Made by a program: the position numbers and the translations under genes
Notes under the pieces: generated by a model
Seen by the model: only the letters and a program-made list of their open reading frames with translations
The model's database searches: none
Told to the model about the DNA's origin: nothing
DNA from: CAZTDU01 sp964617355
GTDB taxonomy: Bacteria > Pseudomonadota > Gammaproteobacteria > Burkholderiales > SG8-39
Direction of reading: 5' to 3'
Length of the DNA: 64,000 nt
Assembly: GCA_964617355.1 (NCBI GenBank)
Contig: CAZTXP010000037.1
Span: 1-64,000, forward strand
Shown here: positions 26,264 to 34,891 of the stretch, piece after piece
Layout: every line of letters starts with the position of its first letter
Position numbering within the stretch: position 1 is the first letter of the stretch

Positions 26264-26697
26264 CCCGCACCCCGAAAGCGAAGAAGGCGTCCGCGTCATC
26301 CGCGAAATCCGCGCCGAAGAGCCGCGCATTCAAGGATGCGCTGCGCGACGCCGCCACCTACGCAAGCGATCCGGTACGGTTGCGCGCGCTGATCGACGAG
26401 GCGGTGAAGAAGGCGCGCCGCATGCCCAAGGGCCCGTTCAAGGACCTGTGGCCGTACTTCCTCGCCATGCTCCGGCTCCTGCGCGCGTACTACGCCGGCG
26501 CCTACCGCAAGGTGCCGTGGCAGACGGTGCTGATGGTGGTTGCCGCGGTGATCTACGTGGTGAACCCCCTCGACTTCATCCCCGATGCGATCTTCGGCAT
26601 CGGCCTCGTCGACGACGCCACCGTCGTCGGCTTCGTGGTGCGCACCGTGAAGGCGCAGATCGACGCCTTCATGGACTGGGAAACTACTCGCGACTAG
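26260..26697 (+). CDS. YkvA/DUF1232 family membrane protein
   Basis: A 145-residue protein. The DUF1232 core is PWQTVLMVVAAVIYVVNPLDFIPDAIFGIGLVDDATVVGFV, preceded by a Lys/Ala/Ser-rich tail (about 35 residues). It starts at a GTG overlapping the upstream stop. Function unknown. Confidence 0.8.
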   Translation: MTRTPKAKKASASSAKSAPKSRAFKDALRDAATYASDPVRLRALIDEAVKKARRMPKGPFKDLWPYFLAMLRLLRAYYAGAYRKVPWQTVLMVVAAVIYVVNPLDFIPDAIFGIGLVDDATVVGFVVRTVKAQIDAFMDWETTRD

Positions 26698-26753
26698 TCC
26701 GTTCGTCCGGCGCTATACAATCGCCGGCGGTGCCACCGAAGGAGATCCTCCCC

Positions 26754-28073
26754 ATGCTGCGAGAGAAAGTCCCCGACCTGTCGTCCTACGTCGAGCCCGA
26801 CCGCGTCCGGAAGGAGTGCTACACCGACCCCGACGTCTTCCAGCTCGAAATGGAGCGCATCCACGAGACGGTGTGGATCTACTGCGGCCACGAGTCGCAG
26901 ATCCGCAAGCCCGGCGACTACGTCACCGTGCAGGTCGGCCGCCAGCCGATGATCCTGGTGCGCGGCAAGGACGGCAAGCCGCACGTGGTCTACAACCGCT
27001 GCCCGCACCGCGGCGCGATGGTCTGCGGCAACCACACCGGCAACACCGGCGAGTTCTTCCGCTGCTCGTACCACGCGTGGACCTTCCACCACGACGGCAA
27101 GCTGCGCAACATCCCGATGATGGAGTCGGGCTATGCGGGAACCCGCTTCACGCGCGACAACCCCGACTGCAACATGAAGCCCGCCGCGCGCGTCGAGTCG
27201 TACCGCGGCTTCGTGTTCTGCAGCCTCGCCAAGGACGGCCCGACGCTGAAGGAGTTCCTCGGCGAGTCGATCGTCGCCTTCGACGACATGTGCGACCGCG
27301 CGCCCGAGGGCGAGGTCGAGGTGGTGCCCAACTGCTTCCGCGTCATCCAGCACTCGAACTGGAAGCTCTTCATGGAGAACCAGATCGACGCGCTGCACCC
27401 GTCGGTGACGCACCAGTCCACCGGCCGCGCCGCGCGCGAGGTCGAGCTCGACATCGAGAAGAAGACCGGCCACGCGCCGCTGTCGTACCACATGCTGTCG
27501 GCGTTCGCGACCGTGACCATCGACAAGTGGGACAACTTCCAGACGCTGAACTACCCCTACGGCCACTGCATCCTCACCGGCTACATGGGCCTGCGCCCGA
27601 CCGACCCCGACACGCGCGCCTACGAGGCGGTCATGGAGAAGGCGTACGGCAAGAAGCGCATGGAGGAGATCTTCAACGTCAACATCCACCACGTGCTCGT
27701 GTATCCCGGTTTGTCGGTGCAGTCGCCGCTCCAGCAACTGCGCGCGGTGCGGCCGCTGGACGTCAACCGCACGCTGACCGAGATCTGGCACTTCCGCCTG
27801 AAGGGCGCGCCGGAGCCGATCTACCGCCGGTCGCTCGCCTACTACAACCTCGTCAACTCGCCGTCGACGATGATCAACGCCGACGACCTCGAGAACTTCT
27901 GGAAGTGCCACACCGGCCTCGAGTCCGACGGCGGCGACTGGGTCAGCTTCGCGCGCCACCATGGCCGCGACATCCGCCAGGGCAACGCGATCTCCTCGCC
28001 CCCGAACCAGGGCACCTCCGAAGCACCGATGCGCAACCAGATGCAGGCCTGGGCGCAGTACATGAAGGGTTGA
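26754..28073 (+). CDS. Aromatic ring-hydroxylating dioxygenase, large (alpha) subunit
   Basis: A 439-residue Rieske oxygenase. The Rieske ligands are CPHRG...C-x2-H (CSYHAWTF). The mononuclear iron site is in NWKLFMENQIDALHPSVTHQ, with the third ligand probably in INADDLENF. An AAGGAG ribosome site lies just before the ATG at 26754. It overlaps the small-subunit gene by one base. No ferredoxin or reductase gene is nearby, so the electron-transfer partners must be encoded elsewhere. Substrate not predictable from sequence. Confidence 0.93.
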   Translation: MLREKVPDLSSYVEPDRVRKECYTDPDVFQLEMERIHETVWIYCGHESQIRKPGDYVTVQVGRQPMILVRGKDGKPHVVYNRCPHRGAMVCGNHTGNTGEFFRCSYHAWTFHHDGKLRNIPMMESGYAGTRFTRDNPDCNMKPAARVESYRGFVFCSLAKDGPTLKEFLGESIVAFDDMCDRAPEGEVEVVPNCFRVIQHSNWKLFMENQIDALHPSVTHQSTGRAAREVELDIEKKTGHAPLSYHMLSAFATVTIDKWDNFQTLNYPYGHCILTGYMGLRPTDPDTRAYEAVMEKAYGKKRMEEIFNVNIHHVLVYPGLSVQSPLQQLRAVRPLDVNRTLTEIWHFRLKGAPEPIYRRSLAYYNLVNSPSTMINADDLENFWKCHTGLESDGGDWVSFARHHGRDIRQGNAISSPPNQGTSEAPMRNQMQAWAQYMKG

Positions 28074-28636
28074 TGAGCATGGCCGCGAAAAAGAAGGCAG
28101 TGAAGAAGGCCGCGAAGCCCGCGGCGAAGAAGGCGCCGGCCAAGGCCGTGAAGGTCACGCCGCAGCTCCAGCACGAGGTCGAGCAATTCCTCTACGCGCA
28201 GGCCGCGCTCCTCGACAACAAGCGCTGGCAGGAATGGATCGACCTCTTCACGCCCGACGGCGTGTACTGGATGCCGCCCGAGCCCGGCCACACGCACTGG
28301 GACGGCATGCCGGCGATCTTCGCCGAGGACAAGAACATCATGACGGTGCGCATGAAGCGCGTGCTGCACCCGGACGCGTGGTCGCAGGTGCCGCTGTGGG
28401 GCACCAACCACGTGGTCGGCAACGTCGTGGTGGACAAGGCCTCGGCCAACGGCGACGTCGTGGTGCGCTCGCGCTTCCACATGCTCGAGATGCGGCGCGA
28501 CAACGTGCGCCACTTCGCCGGCCAGTACACGCACCACCTGAAGAAGACCCCGCAGGGCTGGAAGATCAAGCTGCAGCGCGTCGACATGACCAACGCGCAG
28601 GCCGCGTACGACTACGTCCTGCAGGTCTGGGTGTAA
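28073..28636 (+). CDS. Aromatic ring-hydroxylating dioxygenase, small (beta) subunit with Lys/Ala-rich tail
   Basis: A 187-residue NTF2-like beta subunit. The core begins near QHEVEQFLYAQAALLDNKRWQEW and includes RMKRVLHPDAW and the final DYVLQVWV. The first 25 or so residues are an unusual Lys/Ala/Pro tail (KKAVKKAAKPAAKKAPAKA) resembling histone-H1-like proteins of betaproteobacteria, not normally found on this subunit. An internal start would remove only part of it. Confidence 0.88.
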   Translation: MSMAAKKKAVKKAAKPAAKKAPAKAVKVTPQLQHEVEQFLYAQAALLDNKRWQEWIDLFTPDGVYWMPPEPGHTHWDGMPAIFAEDKNIMTVRMKRVLHPDAWSQVPLWGTNHVVGNVVVDKASANGDVVVRSRFHMLEMRRDNVRHFAGQYTHHLKKTPQGWKIKLQRVDMTNAQAAYDYVLQVWV

Positions 28637-28645
28637 GCGGGCCGG

Positions 28646-29191
28646 TTGCGCCTCCTAGAGCTCCTGCTGAAGGCGATCGACCAGCTCGGTCGCGCGAACC
28701 TCGTCCTGGCCGGGATCGCCGGCGCGCTCGTCGTGGTGCTGTGGACCAAGCACCGCGACGACCGCGTCGACTTCCTGCTGAGCCTGGTCATGACCTCGCC
28801 GTTCATCGCGGGGCTGCTGGCGCTGCCGATCATGAGCTGGATGAAGCTCTTCCTGTACGACGCCGCCAAGGCGGCGGCGTTCGGCGGCAAGCGGCAGATG
28901 TACTACACGACCGAACTGCGCACGATGTACGTGCGCGGCTACCCGTGGGTGCGCCTCACCGACGTCTGCAAGATCGTGGGCGTCGCGCAACCCGAGAAGC
29001 TCGCCAAGCGCATGTCCGGCCAGGAGTGTGATTCGCACGACACCGACCACGACTGGTTGTCGGAGGCCGGCGTGAAGAAGCTCGCGACCATGCCGCTCGG
29101 CCCCGAGACGGCGAAGTTCGTCGCCTGGTTCGACCGCGAGATGGCCAAGCCGGCCGCGAAGATGCGCGACAAGGGCACGCCGCTGGGCTGA
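28646..29191 (+). CDS. Membrane-anchored protein with BRO-N-like C-terminal domain
   Basis: A 181-residue protein starting at a TTG. Two hydrophobic helices (around residues 18-34 and 45-66) are followed by a soluble domain. That domain reads VRGYPWVRLTDVCKIVGVAQPEKLAKRM...WLSEAGVKKLATMPLG, then AKFVAWFDREMAKPA. The order (W-x-R-L-x-D-V...LSEAG...A-K-F-x-x-W-x-x-x-E) resembles the BRO-N/antirepressor domain of phages. This is pattern recognition, not a search result. It is coupled to the cardiolipin synthase gene by a one-base overlap. Confidence 0.55.
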   Translation: MRLLELLLKAIDQLGRANLVLAGIAGALVVVLWTKHRDDRVDFLLSLVMTSPFIAGLLALPIMSWMKLFLYDAAKAAAFGGKRQMYYTTELRTMYVRGYPWVRLTDVCKIVGVAQPEKLAKRMSGQECDSHDTDHDWLSEAGVKKLATMPLGPETAKFVAWFDREMAKPAAKMRDKGTPLG

Positions 29192-30633
29192 TGCCGGACC
29201 TCGGCGCACCGATCTGGCGCGACCTGCTGCTCGTCGGCGCCTACGTCGCCTGGGCGATCGGCGTGACCAGCATGCTGCTGCTGGCGCGCCGGCCGCCGAT
29301 GGCCACCGTGGCGTGGCTGCTCGCGCTGCTGCTGCTGCCCTACATCGGCGCGTTCCTGTGGTTCTTCTTCGGCCCGCGCCGCCTGCGCAGGAAGCGCCTG
29401 CGCTACGCCAGGAGCCGCTCGGCGGTGGCGCAGAGCGCGGCGCGCATCGCGCGCCCCGACAACCTCTCGGAGGACATCTTCCACCGCTACCGGCAGCTCG
29501 CCATCCTCGCCGAACGACTGGAGCAGCCCGCGCCGGCGCGCGCTACCTCGCACGCGCTCTACTTCGACGGCGACGCGCTCTACGACGCGATGCTCGAGGC
29601 GATCGCCGCGGCGCGCGACCACCTGCACCTCGAGTACTACATCTGGCGCGACGACGCGATCGGCACGCGGCTGCGCGACGCGCTGGCGGCCAAGGCGCGC
29701 GAGGGCGTGAAGGTGCGGCTGCTGGTCGACACCGTCGGCTCGAACACCACCCACGACCGTTTCTTCGCGCCGCTCGAGGCCGCGGACGGCGAAGTGGCGT
29801 GGTTCAATCGGCCGCACCTGAAGAAGCTGCGCTTCCGGTACGTCAACTTCCGCAGCCACCGCAAGATCCTCGTCGCCGACGGCCGCGTCGGCTTCGTCGG
29901 CGGCATGAACGTCACCGACGACCACAGCGCGCGCGCGAAGGGCGACGCGGCGTGGCGCGACACGCACCTGCGCATCGAGGGCGCACCGGTGGCGCAGTTG
30001 CAACGCGTGTTCCTCGACGACTGGGTGTTCGCGCGCGGCCCGTACCCGATCCAGCCGCAATGGTTCCCCGAGGCCGCGCCGGCCGCCGGGCCTTACGTGC
30101 AGGTGGTCGCCTCCGGCCCCGACAGCGACACCTGGGCGATCCAGCGGCTCCTCTTCAATGCGATCGCGAACGCGCGCCGGAGCATCCGCCTCACCACGCC
30201 CTACTTCGTGCCCGACGAGGCGTTGCTCGCGGCGCTGGTCGCCGCCGCGCTGCGCGGCGTTTCGGTGCGCGTGCTGGTGCCGAAGGCGAGCGATTCGAAG
30301 CTCGTCACCGCGGCCGCGCGCAGCTACTTCGACGAACTCGCGCGCGTCGGCGTCGAGATCTGGGAATACGGCCCGCCGATGCTGCACGCCAAGACCTCGG
30401 TGTTCGACGACCTCGTCTCGGTGGTCGGCACCGCCAACCTCGACAACCGCAGCTTCCGGCTCAATTTCGAGGTCGTCGCGGTCGCGTATTCGGCGGAGAT
30501 CGCGCAGGCGCTGAACGCGCAGTTCGACCACGACCTCGGCGAGGCGACGCGCTTCGCGCCCTCGGGCCGGCGCACGCCGGTCGGCGAACGACTGATGATG
30601 GGCGCGGCGCGCCTCTTCTCGCCGATCCTCTGA
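29191..30633 (+). CDS. cls: Cardiolipin synthase (phospholipase D family)
   Basis: A 480-residue membrane enzyme that condenses phosphatidylglycerol molecules into cardiolipin. Two N-terminal membrane helices are followed by a charged linker. The two HKD motifs are SHRKILVADGRVGFVGG and LHAKTSVFDDLVSVVGTANLDNRSF. Length and layout match ClsA. It overlaps the glycosyltransferase start by one base. Confidence 0.92.
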   Translation: MPDLGAPIWRDLLLVGAYVAWAIGVTSMLLLARRPPMATVAWLLALLLLPYIGAFLWFFFGPRRLRRKRLRYARSRSAVAQSAARIARPDNLSEDIFHRYRQLAILAERLEQPAPARATSHALYFDGDALYDAMLEAIAAARDHLHLEYYIWRDDAIGTRLRDALAAKAREGVKVRLLVDTVGSNTTHDRFFAPLEAADGEVAWFNRPHLKKLRFRYVNFRSHRKILVADGRVGFVGGMNVTDDHSARAKGDAAWRDTHLRIEGAPVAQLQRVFLDDWVFARGPYPIQPQWFPEAAPAAGPYVQVVASGPDSDTWAIQRLLFNAIANARRSIRLTTPYFVPDEALLAALVAAALRGVSVRVLVPKASDSKLVTAAARSYFDELARVGVEIWEYGPPMLHAKTSVFDDLVSVVGTANLDNRSFRLNFEVVAVAYSAEIAQALNAQFDHDLGEATRFAPSGRRTPVGERLMMGAARLFSPIL

Positions 30634-31832
30634 TGGCGACGGTCGTCCTGCTGGCCCCGCTGGGCAACACCGGCTTCGGCACCTTCGGCTTCCACCTGTC
30701 GCGCGAGCTGCTGCCGCTGGTCGACCGAGACGGCGTTACGTTCCGGATCCTCTCCGGCAACGACCGTCGCCGCGCCGTCGCGGCCGATTCCCCCGACGCG
30801 AAGGCGCGCGCCGTCCACGCGGCGCACGCAAGGATCTTCCCCGGGATCGCGGACGTCTCCGTCTCGATGTTCGACGCCACCAATGTCGTCGTGCTGCCCG
30901 GCCGCGTGCGTGTCGGCTTCACGATGTGGGAAGGCTCGCAGGTACCGCCCGAGTTCGCCGAGCAGCTGCGTCCCTTCGACCTGGTCGCCGTTCCGAGCCA
31001 CTGGAACCAGCGCGCCCTCGACGCGGCCCTCGCGGCGCTGCCCCCCGGGCGACGGCCCGCCACCGCGGTGTGGCCCGGCGCGGCGCCGGACATCGCGTTC
31101 GCGAACGCGGGGCCGAGCCGCTATCGCGGCGACGCCTTCACCTTCGGCAACGTCGGCAAGTTCGAGCGCCGCAAGGGCATCGTGCCGATGGTCATGGCCT
31201 ATGCCGAGGTCGCGCGCGCGCGCCGCGGCACGCCGATGCGCCTGCTCGCGAACTGGACGCACATCTGGCACAAGTCCTGGGCCGAGCGCGCGCAGGCCAT
31301 GCTGGGCGACCACGGCTTCGAGCCGGAGCCCGGCGACCGTGGCGGCGCGCTCGCGCGCTTCCGCCATCGCGACGCGAGGAACGCGACGATCGAGCTGCTG
31401 CTGCGGCCGCTGCCGGGCGAGGACGACGTGATCGAGTTCCACCGCGGCTGCGACGCCGGGCTCTACCCGTATTTCTGCGAGGGCTGGGGCCTGCCGCTGA
31501 TCGAGACGCTGGCCTGCGGCGTGCCCTGCGCCGCGAACCCCTATTCGGCGCCGACGGAGTACCTGGTCGACGGCGGCTACGTGCCGATCGCGAGCACGGT
31601 CGAGCGACCGATGCGCGGGGTCTTCTACCAGAAGTGGCCGTGGGGCACGTGGCGCGAGCCGACGCTCGAGGCCATCGTCGCGGCGATGGCCACGCTGCTC
31701 GACATGCCGCCGGAGCGGCGGCTGGCGATGGGCGCGCGCGCGCGGGACCACCTGCAGCAGCGGTTCACGTGGCGCGACGCCGCCGTCCGCGTCGCCGCCG
31801 ACCTGAATGCCATCCTCGCCGCAATGCGCTAG
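30633..31832 (+). CDS. Family-4-type glycosyltransferase
   Basis: A 399-residue glycosyltransferase with a GT-B pattern. The N-terminal domain begins VVLLAPLGNTGFGTFGFHL; the C-terminal nucleotide-sugar domain carries TFGNVGKFERRKG and the acidic motif YFCEGWGLPLIETLACGVP (E-x7-E). Lipid or cell-surface sugar transfer is plausible next to cardiolipin synthase. Confidence 0.85.
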   Translation: MATVVLLAPLGNTGFGTFGFHLSRELLPLVDRDGVTFRILSGNDRRRAVAADSPDAKARAVHAAHARIFPGIADVSVSMFDATNVVVLPGRVRVGFTMWEGSQVPPEFAEQLRPFDLVAVPSHWNQRALDAALAALPPGRRPATAVWPGAAPDIAFANAGPSRYRGDAFTFGNVGKFERRKGIVPMVMAYAEVARARRGTPMRLLANWTHIWHKSWAERAQAMLGDHGFEPEPGDRGGALARFRHRDARNATIELLLRPLPGEDDVIEFHRGCDAGLYPYFCEGWGLPLIETLACGVPCAANPYSAPTEYLVDGGYVPIASTVERPMRGVFYQKWPWGTWREPTLEAIVAAMATLLDMPPERRLAMGARARDHLQQRFTWRDAAVRVAADLNAILAAMR

Positions 31833-31841
31833 GCTCCTCGC

Positions 31842-32792
31842 ATGCGCTGCGTCTTCGTTGCCCTGCTCCTCGCGTTCGCCGCCTCGGCGTCGGCCCAGCC
31901 CGCCGCGCCGCTGCGCGTCATCGTGGTCTACCCGCCCGGCGGGCCTAGCGACGTCGTCGCGCGCGTGGTCGCCGAGCGCCTCGGCGCGCGCCTCGGCCAG
32001 CCGGTGGTCGTCGAGAACCGCAGCGGCGCCAGCGGCGCGATCGGCATCGACGCGATGGCCAAGGCCGCGCCCGACGGCCGCACGCTCGCGTTCTCGGCGG
32101 TCAGCCCGGTGACGCTGCTGCCGCACGTCGCGCGCGTGCCCTACGACCCGATCAAGGACGTCGCGCCGGTGGCCTCGGTGATGTTCTCGCCGGTATACCT
32201 CGTGGGCACGCCGGCGTTCAGCGGCCGCACGCTGGAGGATGCGGTCGCGCAAGCGCGCGCGAAGCCGGGCTCGATCCGGCTCGCCACTTCCGGCGTCGCC
32301 ACGCTCGGCCACGTGATGCTGGAACAGATCCGCTCGGCGGCCGGCGTCGACATCGTGCACGTGCCCTACAAGGGCGGCGGGCAGGTGGCGCTCGACGCCG
32401 CGGCCGGGCAGTTCGAGCTCTTCACCACCAATCCGGCGCCGGGCGTGAACGGGCTCATCGCACAGGGAAAGCTGCGCATGCTCGCGGTGGCCGCGCCGCA
32501 GCGGCTCGCGGCGCACCCCGCGGTGCCCACCATGGCCGAACTCGGCCGCCCGGAGTCGAACTACGCCTCGCTCTTCGGCTTCTTCGCGCCGGGGCGCACG
32601 CCCGCGGCCGAGGTCGCGCGGCTGAACGCGGAGGTGAACGCGGTACTCGCGCTGCCCGCGGTGCGCGAGCGCATCGCGGGCCTGGACAACGTGCCCGCGC
32701 CCGACACGCCCGAGGCCTTCGCGCGCCGCGTGCTGCAGGAATACGCCTCGAACGCGCGCCTCGTGGCACGCACGGGGTTGAAGGCAGACTAG
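31842..32792 (+). CDS. Bug-family (TctC-like) periplasmic receptor
   Basis: A 316-residue receptor with signal MRCVFVALLLAFAASASAQ. The Bug blocks are LRVIVVYPPGGPSDVVARVVAERL, VENRSGASGAIGIDAMAKA and VHVPYKGGGQVALDA. No membrane components are adjacent. The gene ends one base before the 33-bp repeat block. Confidence 0.88.
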   Translation: MRCVFVALLLAFAASASAQPAAPLRVIVVYPPGGPSDVVARVVAERLGARLGQPVVVENRSGASGAIGIDAMAKAAPDGRTLAFSAVSPVTLLPHVARVPYDPIKDVAPVASVMFSPVYLVGTPAFSGRTLEDAVAQARAKPGSIRLATSGVATLGHVMLEQIRSAAGVDIVHVPYKGGGQVALDAAAGQFELFTTNPAPGVNGLIAQGKLRMLAVAAPQRLAAHPAVPTMAELGRPESNYASLFGFFAPGRTPAAEVARLNAEVNAVLALPAVRERIAGLDNVPAPDTPEAFARRVLQEYASNARLVARTGLKAD

Positions 32793-32793
32793 C

Positions 32794-32892
32794 GCGATCG
32801 CTTGCGATTGCGCTCCACGCGAGCCCGCGATCGCTTGCGATTGCGCTCCACGCGAACCCGCGATCGCTTGCGATTGCGCTCCACGCTAGCCC
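32794..32892. repeat. Three tandem copies of a 33-bp minisatellite
   Basis: Copies begin at 32794, 32827 and 32860 and are nearly identical. Each unit begins GCGATCGC, contains the near-palindrome ATCGC-TT-GCGAT and continues through GCGCTCCACGC. The third copy overlaps the stop codon of the thioesterase gene at 32886. The unit length is a multiple of three, so it reads open in several frames on both strands. Confidence 0.92.
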
Positions 32893-33707
32893 CGCGCCCT
32901 GACCGCGAGGCTCTGCGTCGCGCGGCCGACGAGGCCCTCCTCGTCGAACAGGCGCGACTCGGCGAGCCCGCCACCCTCGTCGCAGAAATACGACTGCGAG
33001 TCGACGCAGATCCACTCGCCGCGCGGCACGCGCAGGAGATTGATCGTCAGGTCCGAGTTCGCGAAGGTGAACTTGCGGAAGTCGAGCACCGCGCTGATGC
33101 CGTTGCCGGAGTCGGCGGCGACCGCGACGCGCTCCAGCGGCCGCGGCGATTCGCCCGCGACCAGCGGATGCCGCAGGCGGAACCACACGGCCGACGGCGT
33201 GCGGAACGGACGGCCGGTGGCGACGCGCGTCTGCACGAGCTCCGGGTAGCCCACCATGTCCGTGACGATCGGCATGCGCGCCTCGACCGATTCGTCGACG
33301 CGCTTCGGCGCCTGCGGCAGCGGATGGCCGGGGACGTCCGCGGGCAGTGCGATTGCCTGCTCGCGCTGCGCCACCGCGGTGAAGCGCGCGACCTCCTTGC
33401 CCTCGGCCTCCAGGGTCGCGGCGAAATGCGCGACGCCCTTGCCGGCGTATTCGGTGCGCACCTCGAAGGCGAGTTCGCCGATCGGGATCGGCCGGATGAG
33501 GTTCGCGGTGAGGCGCGCGACGTGCGTGTACTCCATCGCCGCCGCCGCGCGCTCGATGGCGCCGCCCACCAGCGCGATCGGCGGGCCGGCGTGCTGGTGC
33601 GCCGGGCTCCACGGCCCGCGCGTGAGTTCGGTGGCGCGATAGCGATCCCCGGCACGCTCGTACGCGCACGCGGGGATCTTCGCGAGTTCCGTGTGCGGCG
33701 TGGTCAT
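32886..33707 (-). CDS. Acyl-CoA thioesterase family protein
   Basis: A 273-residue double hot-dog protein. Typical segments are RGPWSPAHQHAGPPIALVGGAIER near the N-terminus and VAAD-SGNGISAVLDF in the second half. The closing part (VDSQSYFCDEGGGLAESRLFDEEGLVGRATQSL) is the characteristic thioesterase-family end. The stop codon lies inside the 33-bp repeat array. It overlaps the alpha-hydroxy-acid oxidase gene by four bases. Confidence 0.82.
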   Translation of the reverse strand: MTTPHTELAKIPACAYERAGDRYRATELTRGPWSPAHQHAGPPIALVGGAIERAAAAMEYTHVARLTANLIRPIPIGELAFEVRTEYAGKGVAHFAATLEAEGKEVARFTAVAQREQAIALPADVPGHPLPQAPKRVDESVEARMPIVTDMVGYPELVQTRVATGRPFRTPSAVWFRLRHPLVAGESPRPLERVAVAADSGNGISAVLDFRKFTFANSDLTINLLRVPRGEWICVDSQSYFCDEGGGLAESRLFDEEGLVGRATQSLAVRARG

Positions 33708-34852
33708 CGCGCCACGAGGTCGGGCGTGATCTCGGCGAGGTTGCGCGCGCCGCAGAGCTGCATCGCGCGCACGAACTCGCCCTGCAGGATGGACAGCGCC
33801 CGCGCCGCGCCCTCCTCGCCGCCGGCCATCACGCCGTAGAGCGTCGCGCGGCCGACCTGCACCGCGGTCGCACCGAGCGCGCGCGCCTTCAGCACGTCGA
33901 CGCCGCGGCGCACGCCGCTATCGACCAGCACCGGCACCTTGCCGCCCGCCCCCTGCACCACGTCGGGCACCGCGTCCAGCGTGCCGAGCGCGCCGTCGAG
34001 CTGCCGCCCGCCGTGGTTCGACACCACGATCGCGTCCACGCCCATCGAGGCGAGGCGCATGGCGTCGTCGCCGCGCTCCACGCCCTTCACCACCAGCTTG
34101 CGGGGCCAGCGCTCGCGCAGCTTCGCCAGTTCGTCCCAGTCGAAGCTCGCATCCATCTCGCGGCCGACCGACGAGGCGACGTCGGTCGCCTTGGTCGACG
34201 ACGCGACGAGGCCTTCCAGGTTCGCCATCTGCGGCATGCCGTGCCGCGCCATGTCCCAGAGCCACGCCGGCTTGGCCCACATGTCGCGCGAGTTGCGCCA
34301 GCTCGGCTTGAAGTTGGACGCGAAGTCGTTCCGGAGGTCGCGCTCGCGCTTGCCGCCCACGGGCAAGTCGACCGTCAGCACCAGTGCCTCGTAGCCCGCC
34401 GCCTCGGCGCGCGCGATCAGGCGCTCGCGCACCTTCAGGTTGCGCAGCACGTAGAGCTGGAACCAGAGCCGCCCGCCCGCCTGCTCGGCGACCTCTTCGA
34501 TGGAACACATCGCCGGCGTGGCGAGCGTGAACGGGATGCCCATCGCCTTCGCCGCGCGCGCGATCATGATCTCGGCGCCGCGCCGGCCGATGCCGATGGC
34601 GCCGGTGGGCGCGATCACGATCGGCGACGCGGCGGGGCCGCCAAGGAGTTCCAGCTTCGTGTCGACCTCGGCGACGTTCACCAGCACCTTCGGGCGCAGG
34701 CGCACGCGCTCGAAGGCCTCGCGGTTGCCGCGCAGCGTGGTCTCGTCTTCCGCGCCGCCGTCGAAGAAATCGAAGATCGCGCGCGGCAGGCGCCGCTTCG
34801 CGATCAGCCTCAGGTCCGCGATGTTCGCGGCGTGCTTCAACGCATCCGACAT
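33704..34852 (-). CDS. FMN-dependent alpha-hydroxy-acid oxidase/dehydrogenase
   Basis: A 382-residue TIM-barrel flavoenzyme of the lactate/mandelate/glycolate family. The catalytic His is in VVSNHGGRQLDG. The N-terminal DFFDGGAEDETTLRGN, the LYVLRN strand and the KGVERGDDA strand (active-site Lys) are all present. It oxidises an L-2-hydroxyacid to the 2-oxoacid. Which acid cannot be told. Confidence 0.9.
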   Translation of the reverse strand: MSDALKHAANIADLRLIAKRRLPRAIFDFFDGGAEDETTLRGNREAFERVRLRPKVLVNVAEVDTKLELLGGPAASPIVIAPTGAIGIGRRGAEIMIARAAKAMGIPFTLATPAMCSIEEVAEQAGGRLWFQLYVLRNLKVRERLIARAEAAGYEALVLTVDLPVGGKRERDLRNDFASNFKPSWRNSRDMWAKPAWLWDMARHGMPQMANLEGLVASSTKATDVASSVGREMDASFDWDELAKLRERWPRKLVVKGVERGDDAMRLASMGVDAIVVSNHGGRQLDGALGTLDAVPDVVQGAGGKVPVLVDSGVRRGVDVLKARALGATAVQVGRATLYGVMAGGEEGAARALSILQGEFVRAMQLCGARNLAEITPDLVAR

Positions 34853-34891
34853 GGGCCGCAGTTTACCCGCCGGCCAGGATGCACTCCTCGC

